Source of the DNA: Bradyrhizobium agreste
GTDB lineage: Bacteria; Pseudomonadota; Alphaproteobacteria; Rhizobiales; Xanthobacteraceae
Direction: 5' to 3'
DNA: 64,000 nt
Assembly: GCF_016031625.1 (NCBI RefSeq)
Contig: NZ_JACCHP010000002.1
Location: 186,001-250,000 of the forward strand
The position numbers and the translations under genes are program-made. Of the stretch, positions 43,677 through 51,532 are shown piece after piece; the first letter of the stretch is position 1, and each line of letters opens with the position of its first letter. The notes beneath the pieces were generated by a model, which saw only the letters and a list, made by a program, of their open reading frames with translations, was not told the origin of the DNA and searched no databases.

Positions 43677-43701
43677 GGAACGATGGCATCGGCGCACCGT
43701 T
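43677..43701 (+). promoter_or_regulatory. EcfG (general stress sigma) promoter of the DUF1236 gene
   Basis: GGAAC (43677-43681), a 16-bp spacer and CGTT (43698-43701) match the EcfG consensus exactly. It lies 100 bp upstream of the GTG at 43802. Confidence 0.65.
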
Positions 43702-43801
43702 CACAGACATCGGAAAACTCGAATGAGGGTTCGTTTGTCTCGAGCCCGAGCTTCGAAGGTTCCCCGTCAACCATGCTGCAAAGCAAATGGAGGAGGTTCA
43801 G

Positions 43802-45442
43802 GTGAACACGAGAAAGAACAGATTCCTATTGACCACAGCAGTGCTGCTCGCCGGCGTCGGCCTGGCATCGGCTCAAGGCATGCGTGAAGGCGCCGGTAGC
43901 GGGATGAGCGGAGGCGCGGGCGCTGGCGCGGCGGAATCCGGCCGCTCGGGCGGCGGAATGTCGCAAGGTGCAGGTGGTGCCTCTCACGGCGAAGGAATGA
44001 CCCAGGGCCGCGCAGGTGGTCGGGCCGAGGGGCCCGCTGCGGCACCATCGCGTTCTGAGCGCAGTGAAGGAATGCGTGATACTGGCAAGGCCGACAGGGG
44101 CGAACGTCAGTCCGTCGGGCAGAGCCGAGGCGAACCCGACCAAGCACGTCAGTCCAGGTCCGAGCGCGACAAGAGCGGAATGAAGGACCAAACCATCGGT
44201 CAGAGCCGGAGCGACCGCGACGCTACGCGTCAGTCGCAAGGCGTAGAACAGGGTAAGAGCACGACCACAGGCGCTAACACCAAGGACAATGTCCGAGGCA
44301 AGAACGCGCAGGGTCAGAGCACGACAACGACTGGCGCGAACACCAAGGGCAACGCCCAAGGCCAGAACGCCCCGGGTCAGAGCACGACGACTGGCGCGAA
44401 CACCAACGCGCAAGCTCCGAGTGCCCAGCAGAGCCAGGGCACGACGACCGGCGCCAATACTCAGGGACAAGTCAACACCCAGGCGCAAGCCCAGGGTGGG
44501 ACGACTACCCAGAGCATGTCCGGCCGCGTGCAGGTGAGCGCACAGCAGCAGACAACGTTGCAGCAGTCGGTGTTGAGCTCAAGCAACGTGGACCGCGTGC
44601 GGGTCAACTTCAACTCGATCAACTTCGCCGTCAATGTCGGCGTGGTGGTGCCGCCGAGCATCTCCGTGGTGGCCGTCTCGGCATTCCCGGTGCTGATCGA
44701 CATTTTTCCGGACTTCCGCGACGATAGCTTCTTCATCGTGGATGACGAGATCGTCGTCCTCGACCGAAGCCGCAGGATCGTCGACACTATTCCCGTCGGC
44801 CCGCGGACACACTTTGCCCGGCGCGGCGGCGCTGCCAGCGTCGCGGCGCTGAATCTCAGCCCCGACGAGATCCGCATTGTTCAACGGGTGCTGATTGAAC
44901 GTGGCCTGATGTCTGGCCGTGCAGACGGCATCCTCGGGCCCGCTACGCGCGAAGCGCTGATCACCTTCCAGAGACAGGAAGGTTTCCAGACCACCGGCTC
45001 GATCGATACCCGGACGGTCGCTGCACTAGGCGTCTCCAACCAGATCCGCGCCACGCAGGGCCAATCGACGAGCGTTGGTCAGGGGACGACTGGCCAGTCG
45101 ACGCAGCAGAACACGACCGGGCAAAGCACCGGTCAGACCAATGCGCCGGCGCAGCAGAACCAGACCACCGGCCAGGCTGGCCAGAACCAGCCGCCGACAA
45201 CCGGACAGGCTCAGCAGAACCAGCCGTCCACAACAGGCCAGGCCCAGCAGAACCAACCGCCGACGTCGGGCCAGGCAGGCACACAACCGCCTGCTGGTCA
45301 GACCACCGGACAGGCGCCGGCCCAAAGCAACAGTCAGTCCACCAACCAGCCCAGCAACATGCCGTCTGGGCAAACCAACCAGAATAATGCCCCGCCGCCT
45401 TCGACGTCGGGTCAGCCGGCTCAGAATCAACCCAGCCGGTAA
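43802..45442 (+). CDS. Exported DUF1236 protein with peptidoglycan-binding domain and low-complexity ends
   Basis: The 546-residue protein has a signal peptide (LLTTAVLLAGVGLASAQ), then a Gly/Ser/Gln-rich part with tandem STTTGANTK-type repeats (about residues 150-230), then a DUF1236 domain (VVVPPSISVVAVSAFPVLID and FFIVDDEIVVLDRS), a peptidoglycan-binding_1 domain (RADGILGPATREALITFQRQEG), and finally a Gln/Thr/Pro-rich tail with AQQNQP repeats. It is probably a periplasmic cell-wall protein. I chose the GTG at 43802 because GGAGGAGG precedes it with good spacing. An EcfG-type promoter lies upstream and a strong terminator downstream. Confidence 0.82.
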   Translation: MNTRKNRFLLTTAVLLAGVGLASAQGMREGAGSGMSGGAGAGAAESGRSGGGMSQGAGGASHGEGMTQGRAGGRAEGPAAAPSRSERSEGMRDTGKADRGERQSVGQSRGEPDQARQSRSERDKSGMKDQTIGQSRSDRDATRQSQGVEQGKSTTTGANTKDNVRGKNAQGQSTTTTGANTKGNAQGQNAPGQSTTTGANTNAQAPSAQQSQGTTTGANTQGQVNTQAQAQGGTTTQSMSGRVQVSAQQQTTLQQSVLSSSNVDRVRVNFNSINFAVNVGVVVPPSISVVAVSAFPVLIDIFPDFRDDSFFIVDDEIVVLDRSRRIVDTIPVGPRTHFARRGGAASVAALNLSPDEIRIVQRVLIERGLMSGRADGILGPATREALITFQRQEGFQTTGSIDTRTVAALGVSNQIRATQGQSTSVGQGTTGQSTQQNTTGQSTGQTNAPAQQNQTTGQAGQNQPPTTGQAQQNQPSTTGQAQQNQPPTSGQAGTQPPAGQTTGQAPAQSNSQSTNQPSNMPSGQTNQNNAPPPSTSGQPAQNQPSR

Positions 45443-45453
45443 GATGCCCCCCA

Positions 45454-45481
45454 AGCCCCGCCTCTGGCGGGGCTCTTTTTT
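45454..45481 (+). terminator. Intrinsic terminator of the DUF1236 gene
   Basis: AGCCCCGCC and GGCGGGGCT make a 9-bp stem with a TCT loop, followed by a run of six T residues. It lies 11 bp after the stop. Confidence 0.9.
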
Positions 45482-45501
45482 GCGGCCTGCACGGCGCGCG
45501 G

Positions 45502-45552
45502 GGCATGAAGATGCTGGCGGCGCGCATCATCCGCACCTTCGGCTTCCGCAAT
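45502..45552 (+). pseudogene. Fossil fragment of a DHA2 MFS transporter gene
   Basis: Fifty-one bases match the middle of the MFS gene near 42171-42221 with four mismatches, three of them silent. The encoded fragment reads GMKMLAARIIRTFGFRN. There is no start, no flanking homology and no length for a protein, so it is a relic of a paralogous gene, left between a terminator and a repeat. Confidence 0.65.
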
Positions 45553-45578
45553 CCGGCGTCGCCAAGACCTCTCTTCTC

Positions 45579-45663
45579 GTCATTGCGAGCGAAGCGAAGC
45601 AATCCAGGCTGCATCCGCGGAGACAGTCTGGATTGCTTCGTCGCAAGAGCTCCTCGCAATGAC
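45579..45663. repeat. Intergenic inverted repeat, 'GTCATTGCGAGCGAAGCG' family, copy 2
   Basis: GTCATTGCGAGCGAAGCGAA at the left is paired with GCTCCTCGCAATGAC at the right, and AATCCAG with CTGGATT inside. Same family as 39074-39152. Confidence 0.75.
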
Positions 45664-45674
45664 GGAGTCTGCGG

Positions 45675-46361
45675 CTAGACCTTCGCTCCGCCGCGAAATC
45701 CCGTCGCCAGCACGTAACGCTCCGAGGAATCCTGCCGGCTCGCGGCGGGCTTGACGTGACGCACGGTAGCGAAGTCGCGCTTGAGCTGGGCCAGCAGATC
45801 GGCGTCGGCGCCGCTCTGGAACGTTTTGGCCAGGAACGTGCCGCCGGGCTTGAGCACGTCGCAGGCAAAGGCCGCCGCGGTCTCGACCAGGCCGACGATG
45901 CGGAGCTGGTCGGTCTTGCGGTGGCCGGTGGTGTTGGCGGCCATGTCGGACATCACGACGTCGGCCTTGCCGCCGAGCATCGCGGTCAGCTTCTCGGGCG
46001 CGTCGTTGTCCATGAAGTCGAGCTGCGCGAAATCGACGCCGGGAATCTCCGGCATCTCCAACAGATCGATGGCGACGACCTTGCCCTTGCCTTCGGTCGA
46101 GCCGACGCGCTTTGCTGCGATCTGGCTCCAGCCGCCGGGCGCCGCGCCGAGATCGACCACGGCCATGCCGGGCTTCAGGAGCCGGAACTTGTCATCCATC
46201 TCCAACAGCTTGAACGCAGCGCGCGAGCGATAGCCCGCCGCCTTGGCCTTGGCGACGTAGGGATCGTTGAGCTGCCGCTCCAGCCACAGCTTCGACGACA
46301 ATTTGCGCTTGCCGCCGGTCTTGACCTGAACGTGCAAGCGGCCGGTGGTGTCCTTGGCCAT
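45675..46361 (-). CDS. rlmE: 23S rRNA (uridine-2'-O) methyltransferase RlmE (FtsJ/RrmJ)
   Basis: The 228-residue protein is an FtsJ/RrmJ-type methyltransferase. The SAM motif [13 protein letters not shown], the catalytic aspartate in [12 protein letters not shown], the lysine in FLAKTFQ and the glutamate in SSERYVLA complete the K-D-K-E set together with a lysine in the N-terminal [10 protein letters not shown]. It methylates U2552 of 23S rRNA in E. coli. I chose the ATG at 46361; a GTG two codons earlier overlaps the ppx stop. It lies directly downstream of ppx, so the two are co-transcribed. Confidence 0.93.
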   Translation of the reverse strand: MAKDTTGRLHVQVKTGGKRKLSSKLWLERQLNDPYVAKAKAAGYRSRAAFKLLEMDDKFRLLKPGMAVVDLGAAPGGWSQIAAKRVGSTEGKGKVVAIDLLEMPEIPGVDFAQLDFMDNDAPEKLTAMLGGKADVVMSDMAANTTGHRKTDQLRIVGLVETAAAFACDVLKPGGTFLAKTFQSGADADLLAQLKRDFATVRHVKPAASRQDSSERYVLATGFRGGAKV

Positions 46362-46363
46362 AC

Positions 46364-47449
46364 TCACCAGCTCCTGAGCGCGCCGTCCTCGCGCATCATC
46401 TCGACCAGCATGCCCTCGCGCAAGCCGCGGTCGGCGACCCGCAGGCGCGGCAGCGGAAAGGCGCGGCGGATGGCATCGAGAATGGCGCAGCCGGCCAGCA
46501 CGAGATCGGCGCGCTCGACGCTGATACAGCTGTTGTTCGCGCGCTCCTCGTAGCTCATGCCGAGCAGCTTGTTGATGGTCGCGGTGATATCTGAGTCGTT
46601 CATCCAGATGCTGTCGATGCGGCGGCGGTCGTAGCGCGCCAGATTGAGATGAATGCCGGCCAGCGTCGTCACTGTGCCCGACGTGCCGAGCAGATGCATG
46701 TCGACGAGATCGCGGCCGTGCTCTTCCGCGAACGGCGCGACGTGGTTTGCGACCTCCTGCTCCATCGCCGCATAGATCTCCGGCGTGACGTCGCGGCCGC
46801 CGAACTGCTCGGCGAGGGTGACCACACCATACGGGATCGACATCCAGGCTTTTATGCGCGGCTCAGGATTGGTGGCGTCGCGCTCGATCCGCACCAGCTC
46901 GGTGGAGCCGCCGCCGATGTCGAACAGGATTGCGCCCCGTCCCCTGGGGTCGACCAGCGGCGAGCAGCCCAGCACGGCGAGCGTGGCCTCGGTCTCGCGG
47001 TCGATCACCTCGAGCTCGATGCCGGTTTCGGCCGCAACGCGGCTGCAGAAACCTTCCGCGTTCGAAGCCGCACGGCAGGCTTCGGTCGCGATCAGCCGCA
47101 GCCGCCTCGCCTTTCGCAAATTGATCTTGTCGCGGCAGATGCTGAGCGCGGCGATGGCGCGCTCGATCGCGGCATCGCTGATGCAACCTGTCGCCGAGAC
47201 GCCCTCCCCGAGCCGGATGATGCGCGAGAAGGAATCGACGACGCGAAAGCCGTCCTGGGTCGGACAGGCGATCAGCAGCCTGCAATTGTTGGTGCCGAGG
47301 TCCAGCGCCGCATAGACGCCGGTTCCCGGCGCCTGCGCGCCGACGGCCGGATCGGTGGCCAACGCCACCGCCGCCATCGACCCCTCCAGCTCACCGTGCG
47401 GCCCATGCTGGCTCACATGGCCGTCGCGGAGCCGCGTGTGGTCATTCAT
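46364..47449 (-). CDS. Ppx/GppA exopolyphosphatase family protein
   Basis: The 361-residue protein has the acetate kinase-like fold of Ppx/GppA phosphatases. [14 protein letters not shown] is the phosphate-binding P1 motif, [15 protein letters not shown] follows, [11 protein letters not shown] is P2, and the [15 protein letters not shown] segment is the adenosine-region motif. It hydrolyses polyphosphate or pppGpp. At 361 residues it is the short form without the C-terminal domain, common in alphaproteobacteria. The ATG at 47449 is family-consistent. rlmE follows with a short overlap. Confidence 0.9.
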   Translation of the reverse strand: MNDHTRLRDGHVSQHGPHGELEGSMAAVALATDPAVGAQAPGTGVYAALDLGTNNCRLLIACPTQDGFRVVDSFSRIIRLGEGVSATGCISDAAIERAIAALSICRDKINLRKARRLRLIATEACRAASNAEGFCSRVAAETGIELEVIDRETEATLAVLGCSPLVDPRGRGAILFDIGGGSTELVRIERDATNPEPRIKAWMSIPYGVVTLAEQFGGRDVTPEIYAAMEQEVANHVAPFAEEHGRDLVDMHLLGTSGTVTTLAGIHLNLARYDRRRIDSIWMNDSDITATINKLLGMSYEERANNSCISVERADLVLAGCAILDAIRRAFPLPRLRVADRGLREGMLVEMMREDGALRSW

Positions 47450-47659
47450 ACAAACTGTCTTTCCGCGGCCGGTCGGGCCGGTCTGGAATTGATTTTTCGC
47501 CTGAAACATTAGCAGCGCGGCAGGCCTGCGCAACATCGCATCACATGGGACCATGTCCAATCGTGCGTTGTCGTGAACGGGGGTGGTGGGCTATCTCAAG
47601 GGCGTCCGGTGCTCCGCTGCCGCGAAAATGCGCAAATGCCGGCTTTTCAGGTCAATTCC

Positions 47660-50032
47660 ATGCAAGAACACACCAAATCGTCCACGCTCGAGAACGCTAT
47701 TGCACTGCAAAAATATGGCGTCGGGCAACCGGTCCGCCGCAAGGAGGACGACACCCTGGTGCGCGGCAAGGGCCGCTACACCGACGATTTCAACCTGCCG
47801 AACCAGGCCTATGCCGTCATCGTCCGTTCCACCCACGCCCACGGCATCATCCGCGGCATCGGCCTCGATGCCGCCAAGGCGATGCCGGGCGTGCTGGGGG
47901 CGTGGACCGGGAAGGATCTCGATGCCGCCGGCTACGGCCCCTTCACCTGCGGCCTGCCGCTGAAGAGCCGCGACGGCTCGCCCCTGCTGCAGACCAACCG
48001 CCAGCCGCTGGCGACCGACAAGGTCCGCTTTGTCGGCGATCCCGTCGCCTTCGTGGTGGCGGAGACGCTGGCCCAGGCGCGCGACGCGGCCGAGGCGGTC
48101 GAGCTCGACATCGAGCCGCTGCCGGCGGTGACCGATCCCGAGGAAGCCGCCAAGCCCGGCGCGCCGCAGCTCTATGACCACATTCCGAACAACGTCGCGC
48201 TCGACTACCATTACGGCGACGCGGACAAGGTCAACGCGGCCTTCGCCAGCGCCGCTCACGTGACCAAGCTCGACATCGAGAACGCCCGCGTCGCCGTGGT
48301 TTCGATGGAGCCGCGCGTGGGGCTTGCCTCCTACGACACGAAGACCGAGCGCTACACGCTTCAGGTGCCGACCCAGGGCGTTGCCGGCAACCGCGCCAAC
48401 CTCGCCAAGAACCTGAAGGTGCCGAACGAGAAGGTGCGCATTCTCACCGCCAATGTCGGCGGCTCCTTCGGCATGAAGAACATCAACTATCCCGAATATA
48501 TGTGCATCCTGTATGCGGCGAAGGCACTGGGTCGGCCGGTGAAGTGGCTGGACGAACGCTCCACCAGCTTCCTCTCCGACAGCCACGGCCGCGCGCAGAA
48601 GATCCATGCCGAGCTCGCGCTCGATGCCGAGGGGCATTTCCTCGCCGCCAAACTGGCCGGCTACGGCAATCTCGGCGCTTATATCACGGGGGTTGCGCCG
48701 AGCCCGCTCTCGCTGAACACCGGCAAGAATTTTTCCAGCGTCTACCGGACGCCGCTGATGGCAGTCGACATCAAGACGGTGCTCACCAACACCACGCTGA
48801 TGGGTGCTTATCGCGGTGCCGGCCGGCCGGAGGCGAACTATTACATGGAGCGGCTGATCGACCGCGCCGCCGACGAGATGGGCATCAACCGCCTGACCTT
48901 GCGCAAGCGCAACTTCATCAAGCCGAACCAGATTCCGTTCGCGGCATCCTCCGGCGTCACCTATGACAGCGGCGACTTCCCGGCCGTGTTCAACAAGGCG
49001 CTCGAAATCTCCGACTACGAGAATTTCGCGAAGCGCAAGAAGGAGAGCCGGAAGGCCGGCAAGCTGCGCGGCATCGCGGTCGGCTCCTATCTCGAGGTCA
49101 CCGCACCGCCCGGCGTCGAGCTCGGCAAGATCGTGTTCGACCCCGACGGGACGGTGCAGCTGATCACCGGCACGCTCGATTACGGCCAGGGCCATGCCAC
49201 GCCGTTCGCGCAGGTGCTGTGCGAGCAGCTCGGCGTCCCCTTCGAGAGCGTGAAGCTCGTGCAGGGCGATAGCGACATCGTCCACACCGGCAACGGCACC
49301 GGCGGCTCGCGCTCGATCACTGCGACCGGCCAGGCCATCGTGGGCGCCGCAAAGCTCGTCATCGAGAAGGGCAAGCGCGCCGCCGCGCACATGCTGGAAG
49401 CGTCCGAGGCCGACATCGAATTCGCCGATGGCCGGTTTACGATCGCCGGCACCGATCGCAGCATCGACATCATGGAGCTCGCCAAGCGGCTGCACGACGG
49501 CAAGGTGCCGGATGGCGTGCCTGACAGCCTGGACGTCGATCATACCAGCGAACCGGTCGCCTCGGCGTTCCCGAATGGCTGCCATGTCGCCGAGGTCGAG
49601 ATCGATCCGGACACCGGTGTGGTGCAGATCGTGCGCTACAGCGCAGTCAACGATTTCGGCACGGTGATCAACCCGATGCTGGTCGCGGGCCAGCTCCATG
49701 GCGGCGTGGTCCAGGGCATCGGCCAGGCGCTGATGGAGCACATCCGCTACGACGAGAGCGGCCAGCCGATCACGGGCTCGCTGATGGACTACGCCCTGCC
49801 GCGTGCCGAGGACGTCCCCAACATGACGATCGGCGATCACCCGGTGCCCGCCACGACCAATCCGCTCGGCAGCAAGGGTTGCGGCGAAGCCGGCTGCGCC
49901 GGCAGCTTGTCCACGGTGGTGAACGCGGTCCTCGACGCGCTCTCGGACTACGGCATCAAGCACATCGACATGCCGCTAACCCCGGAGCGGGTGTGGCGCG
50001 CGATCCAGGACGCGAAGGCCAAGGCGGCGTAA
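47660..50032 (+). CDS. Xanthine dehydrogenase-family molybdopterin-binding large subunit (CoxL form II-like)
   Basis: The 790-residue protein is a complete Mo-binding large subunit of the xanthine/CO dehydrogenase family: GRYTDDFNLPNQAY at the start, GGSFGMKN, GAYRGAGRPEANY, TGTLDYGQGHATPF and the molybdenum-cofactor segment GSKGCGEAGCAGS. The AYRGAGR motif fits form II CoxL or aldehyde-type hydroxylases, not the AYxCSFR motif of true CO dehydrogenase. No FeS or FAD subunit genes are adjacent, so it must use subunits encoded elsewhere. The start is uncertain: ATG at 47660 is conservative, with another ATG at 47636. Confidence 0.88.
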   Translation: MQEHTKSSTLENAIALQKYGVGQPVRRKEDDTLVRGKGRYTDDFNLPNQAYAVIVRSTHAHGIIRGIGLDAAKAMPGVLGAWTGKDLDAAGYGPFTCGLPLKSRDGSPLLQTNRQPLATDKVRFVGDPVAFVVAETLAQARDAAEAVELDIEPLPAVTDPEEAAKPGAPQLYDHIPNNVALDYHYGDADKVNAAFASAAHVTKLDIENARVAVVSMEPRVGLASYDTKTERYTLQVPTQGVAGNRANLAKNLKVPNEKVRILTANVGGSFGMKNINYPEYMCILYAAKALGRPVKWLDERSTSFLSDSHGRAQKIHAELALDAEGHFLAAKLAGYGNLGAYITGVAPSPLSLNTGKNFSSVYRTPLMAVDIKTVLTNTTLMGAYRGAGRPEANYYMERLIDRAADEMGINRLTLRKRNFIKPNQIPFAASSGVTYDSGDFPAVFNKALEISDYENFAKRKKESRKAGKLRGIAVGSYLEVTAPPGVELGKIVFDPDGTVQLITGTLDYGQGHATPFAQVLCEQLGVPFESVKLVQGDSDIVHTGNGTGGSRSITATGQAIVGAAKLVIEKGKRAAAHMLEASEADIEFADGRFTIAGTDRSIDIMELAKRLHDGKVPDGVPDSLDVDHTSEPVASAFPNGCHVAEVEIDPDTGVVQIVRYSAVNDFGTVINPMLVAGQLHGGVVQGIGQALMEHIRYDESGQPITGSLMDYALPRAEDVPNMTIGDHPVPATTNPLGSKGCGEAGCAGSLSTVVNAVLDALSDYGIKHIDMPLTPERVWRAIQDAKAKAA

Positions 50033-50041
50033 GGGCCGTTC

Positions 50042-50122
50042 GTCATTCCGGGGCGGTCCGCAGGACCGAACCCGGAATCTCGAGATTCCGGGTTCGATGC
50101 TTCGCATCGCCCCGGAATGACG
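50042..50122. repeat. REP-like inverted repeat, 'TCATTCCGGGGC' family, copy 3
   Basis: CGTCATTCCGGGGC is mirrored by GCCCCGGAATGACG, with GAACCCGGAATC and GATTCCGGGTTC inside. It lies between convergent genes. Confidence 0.85.
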
Positions 50123-50132
50123 TTTCCGGTGA

Positions 50133-50933
50133 TTACGCCGCCGTCTGCTCGCGCGGCTGGTAGATTGCGGTGTGCTGGCAATGCGCGAGCGGCGTCGTGC
50201 CGTTGGCGACGACGAGGCCGTCGAGCTCGACGAAGCGGTGGCCCTTCTTCTCGTAGTTCGCGGTGACTCTTGCGCGCGCGGTGATCTCGTCGCCGGCCCG
50301 CGCAGCCGCTAGCAGCTGCATGCGGCTGCCGACGTGAATCCAGGGGCCCAGAATGGTGTTGTCCACCAGCACGCGGTTCATGACGCGCTGGATCAGCCCG
50401 GGATGGCCGAGCCCCTCGCGCGTAAAAATCGGATCGGCCTCCCTGACATCGGCGAGATAGTCCGCCGCATCCTGCCCGGCCCAGCGGCGCGGGGTCGTTC
50501 CGAGCCATTTGCCCATTTCGAACGTCGCAGGACTGACAGGCTTGCGCTCGGCGACGGCGGGGACTTCGACATAGTCGCTCAGCGGCACCGCCGGCGCGGC
50601 CGCCGGCAGCGAGGCCGTCCCGGTCGCGCAGAGCTCGGTGCGGCTGAACACCTCGATGGTCAGCAGGCCGTTGTGCTCGGTGGCATCGACATCGGCGCTC
50701 TCGCCGTCATAGACCGGCTTGATGAAGCGGGCCTCGACCAGCCCGCGAGAGAGGAAATCGCGGCCCCAGCGCGCGATCGGCACGTGCATCATGTAGGCGA
50801 AGACGTCGACGCCGGGGACCAGCCCGCCGGAAAAGCCGAAGCGGCGCGCAACATTGTCATCATGCATCTTGTTTTCGGATTGTTTCGCGGTGTTGTAGGC
50901 CTCGACGCGGTAGGTTTCGAGCCGGCTCGGCAT
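50133..50933 (-). CDS. MaoC/hot-dog-fold acyl dehydratase-like protein
   Basis: The 266-residue protein looks like a double hot-dog protein of the MaoC dehydratase group. The N-terminal half has FSGGLVPGVDVFAYMMHVP, where MaoC proteins have a helix with a hydratase motif, and the C-terminal half has LGPWIHVGSRMQLLAAARAGD and KKGHRFVELDGLVVANG, typical second hot-dog segments. The exact hydratase active residues (D-x-x-x-x-H) are not obvious, so it may be a thioester-binding relative. It is convergent with the large molybdenum subunit. Confidence 0.65.
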   Translation of the reverse strand: MPSRLETYRVEAYNTAKQSENKMHDDNVARRFGFSGGLVPGVDVFAYMMHVPIARWGRDFLSRGLVEARFIKPVYDGESADVDATEHNGLLTIEVFSRTELCATGTASLPAAAPAVPLSDYVEVPAVAERKPVSPATFEMGKWLGTTPRRWAGQDAADYLADVREADPIFTREGLGHPGLIQRVMNRVLVDNTILGPWIHVGSRMQLLAAARAGDEITARARVTANYEKKGHRFVELDGLVVANGTTPLAHCQHTAIYQPREQTAA

Positions 50934-51038
50934 GGCTTGGCTTTCCCGTTCTTATTGTTTCAGGAGCGATCGTAGGGCCTGAGGAACTGGGGTCAATCCC
51001 CTCGCCTTTGCGGCCCGAATGCGGTACCACGCGGCGGA

Positions 51039-51530
51039 ATGACCGAGACCCCGACCCGCATCTATGTCGACGCCGACGCCTGTCCGGTGAAGGACGAAAT
51101 CTATCGCGTCGCGATCCGGCACGGCGTGCCCGTCAGCGTGGTCGCCGGCAATTTCATTCGCGTGCCGCAGGACCCGCTCATCGAGCGCGTTGCCGCTGGG
51201 ACCGCCATGGACGCCGCGGACGATTGGATCGCCGAGCGCGCGAGGCCGGGCGACATCGTGGTGACCTCGGACATTCCGCTGGCCAGTCGCTGCGTCAAGG
51301 CGGGCGCCGACGTGATCGCCCCGAACGGCAAGCCGTTCACGGAGGAGTCGATCGGCATGACGCTGGCGGTGCGCAATCTGATGACCGATCTGCGCTCGGC
51401 GGGCGAAGTCACCGGCGGCCCGCGCTCGTTCTCGCCGCGCGACCGTTCCGCCTTCCTCTCGGCACTCGACCAGACGCTGCGCCGGATCCAGCGCCGCCGC
51501 GCAGATCAGGCCGCAACGAGTCAGGGCTGA
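51039..51530 (+). CDS. YaiI/YqxD (DUF188) family protein
   Basis: The 163-residue protein begins [18 protein letters not shown], the signature start of the UPF0178/DUF188 family, and has [20 protein letters not shown] and ANG-like segments typical of it. The fold is PIN-like and acidic residues are conserved, suggesting a nuclease-type active site, but no function is established. It is followed two bases later by the ABC-F gene, so the pair is an operon. Confidence 0.88.
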   Translation: MTETPTRIYVDADACPVKDEIYRVAIRHGVPVSVVAGNFIRVPQDPLIERVAAGTAMDAADDWIAERARPGDIVVTSDIPLASRCVKAGADVIAPNGKPFTEESIGMTLAVRNLMTDLRSAGEVTGGPRSFSPRDRSAFLSALDQTLRRIQRRRADQAATSQG

Positions 51531-51532
51531 CC

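Noticed and set aside
47591..49963. 790-residue frame antisense to the molybdenum hydroxylase gene
   Set aside because: The sense frame has all family motifs; the antisense protein has low-complexity His/Arg/Asp content typical of shadows.
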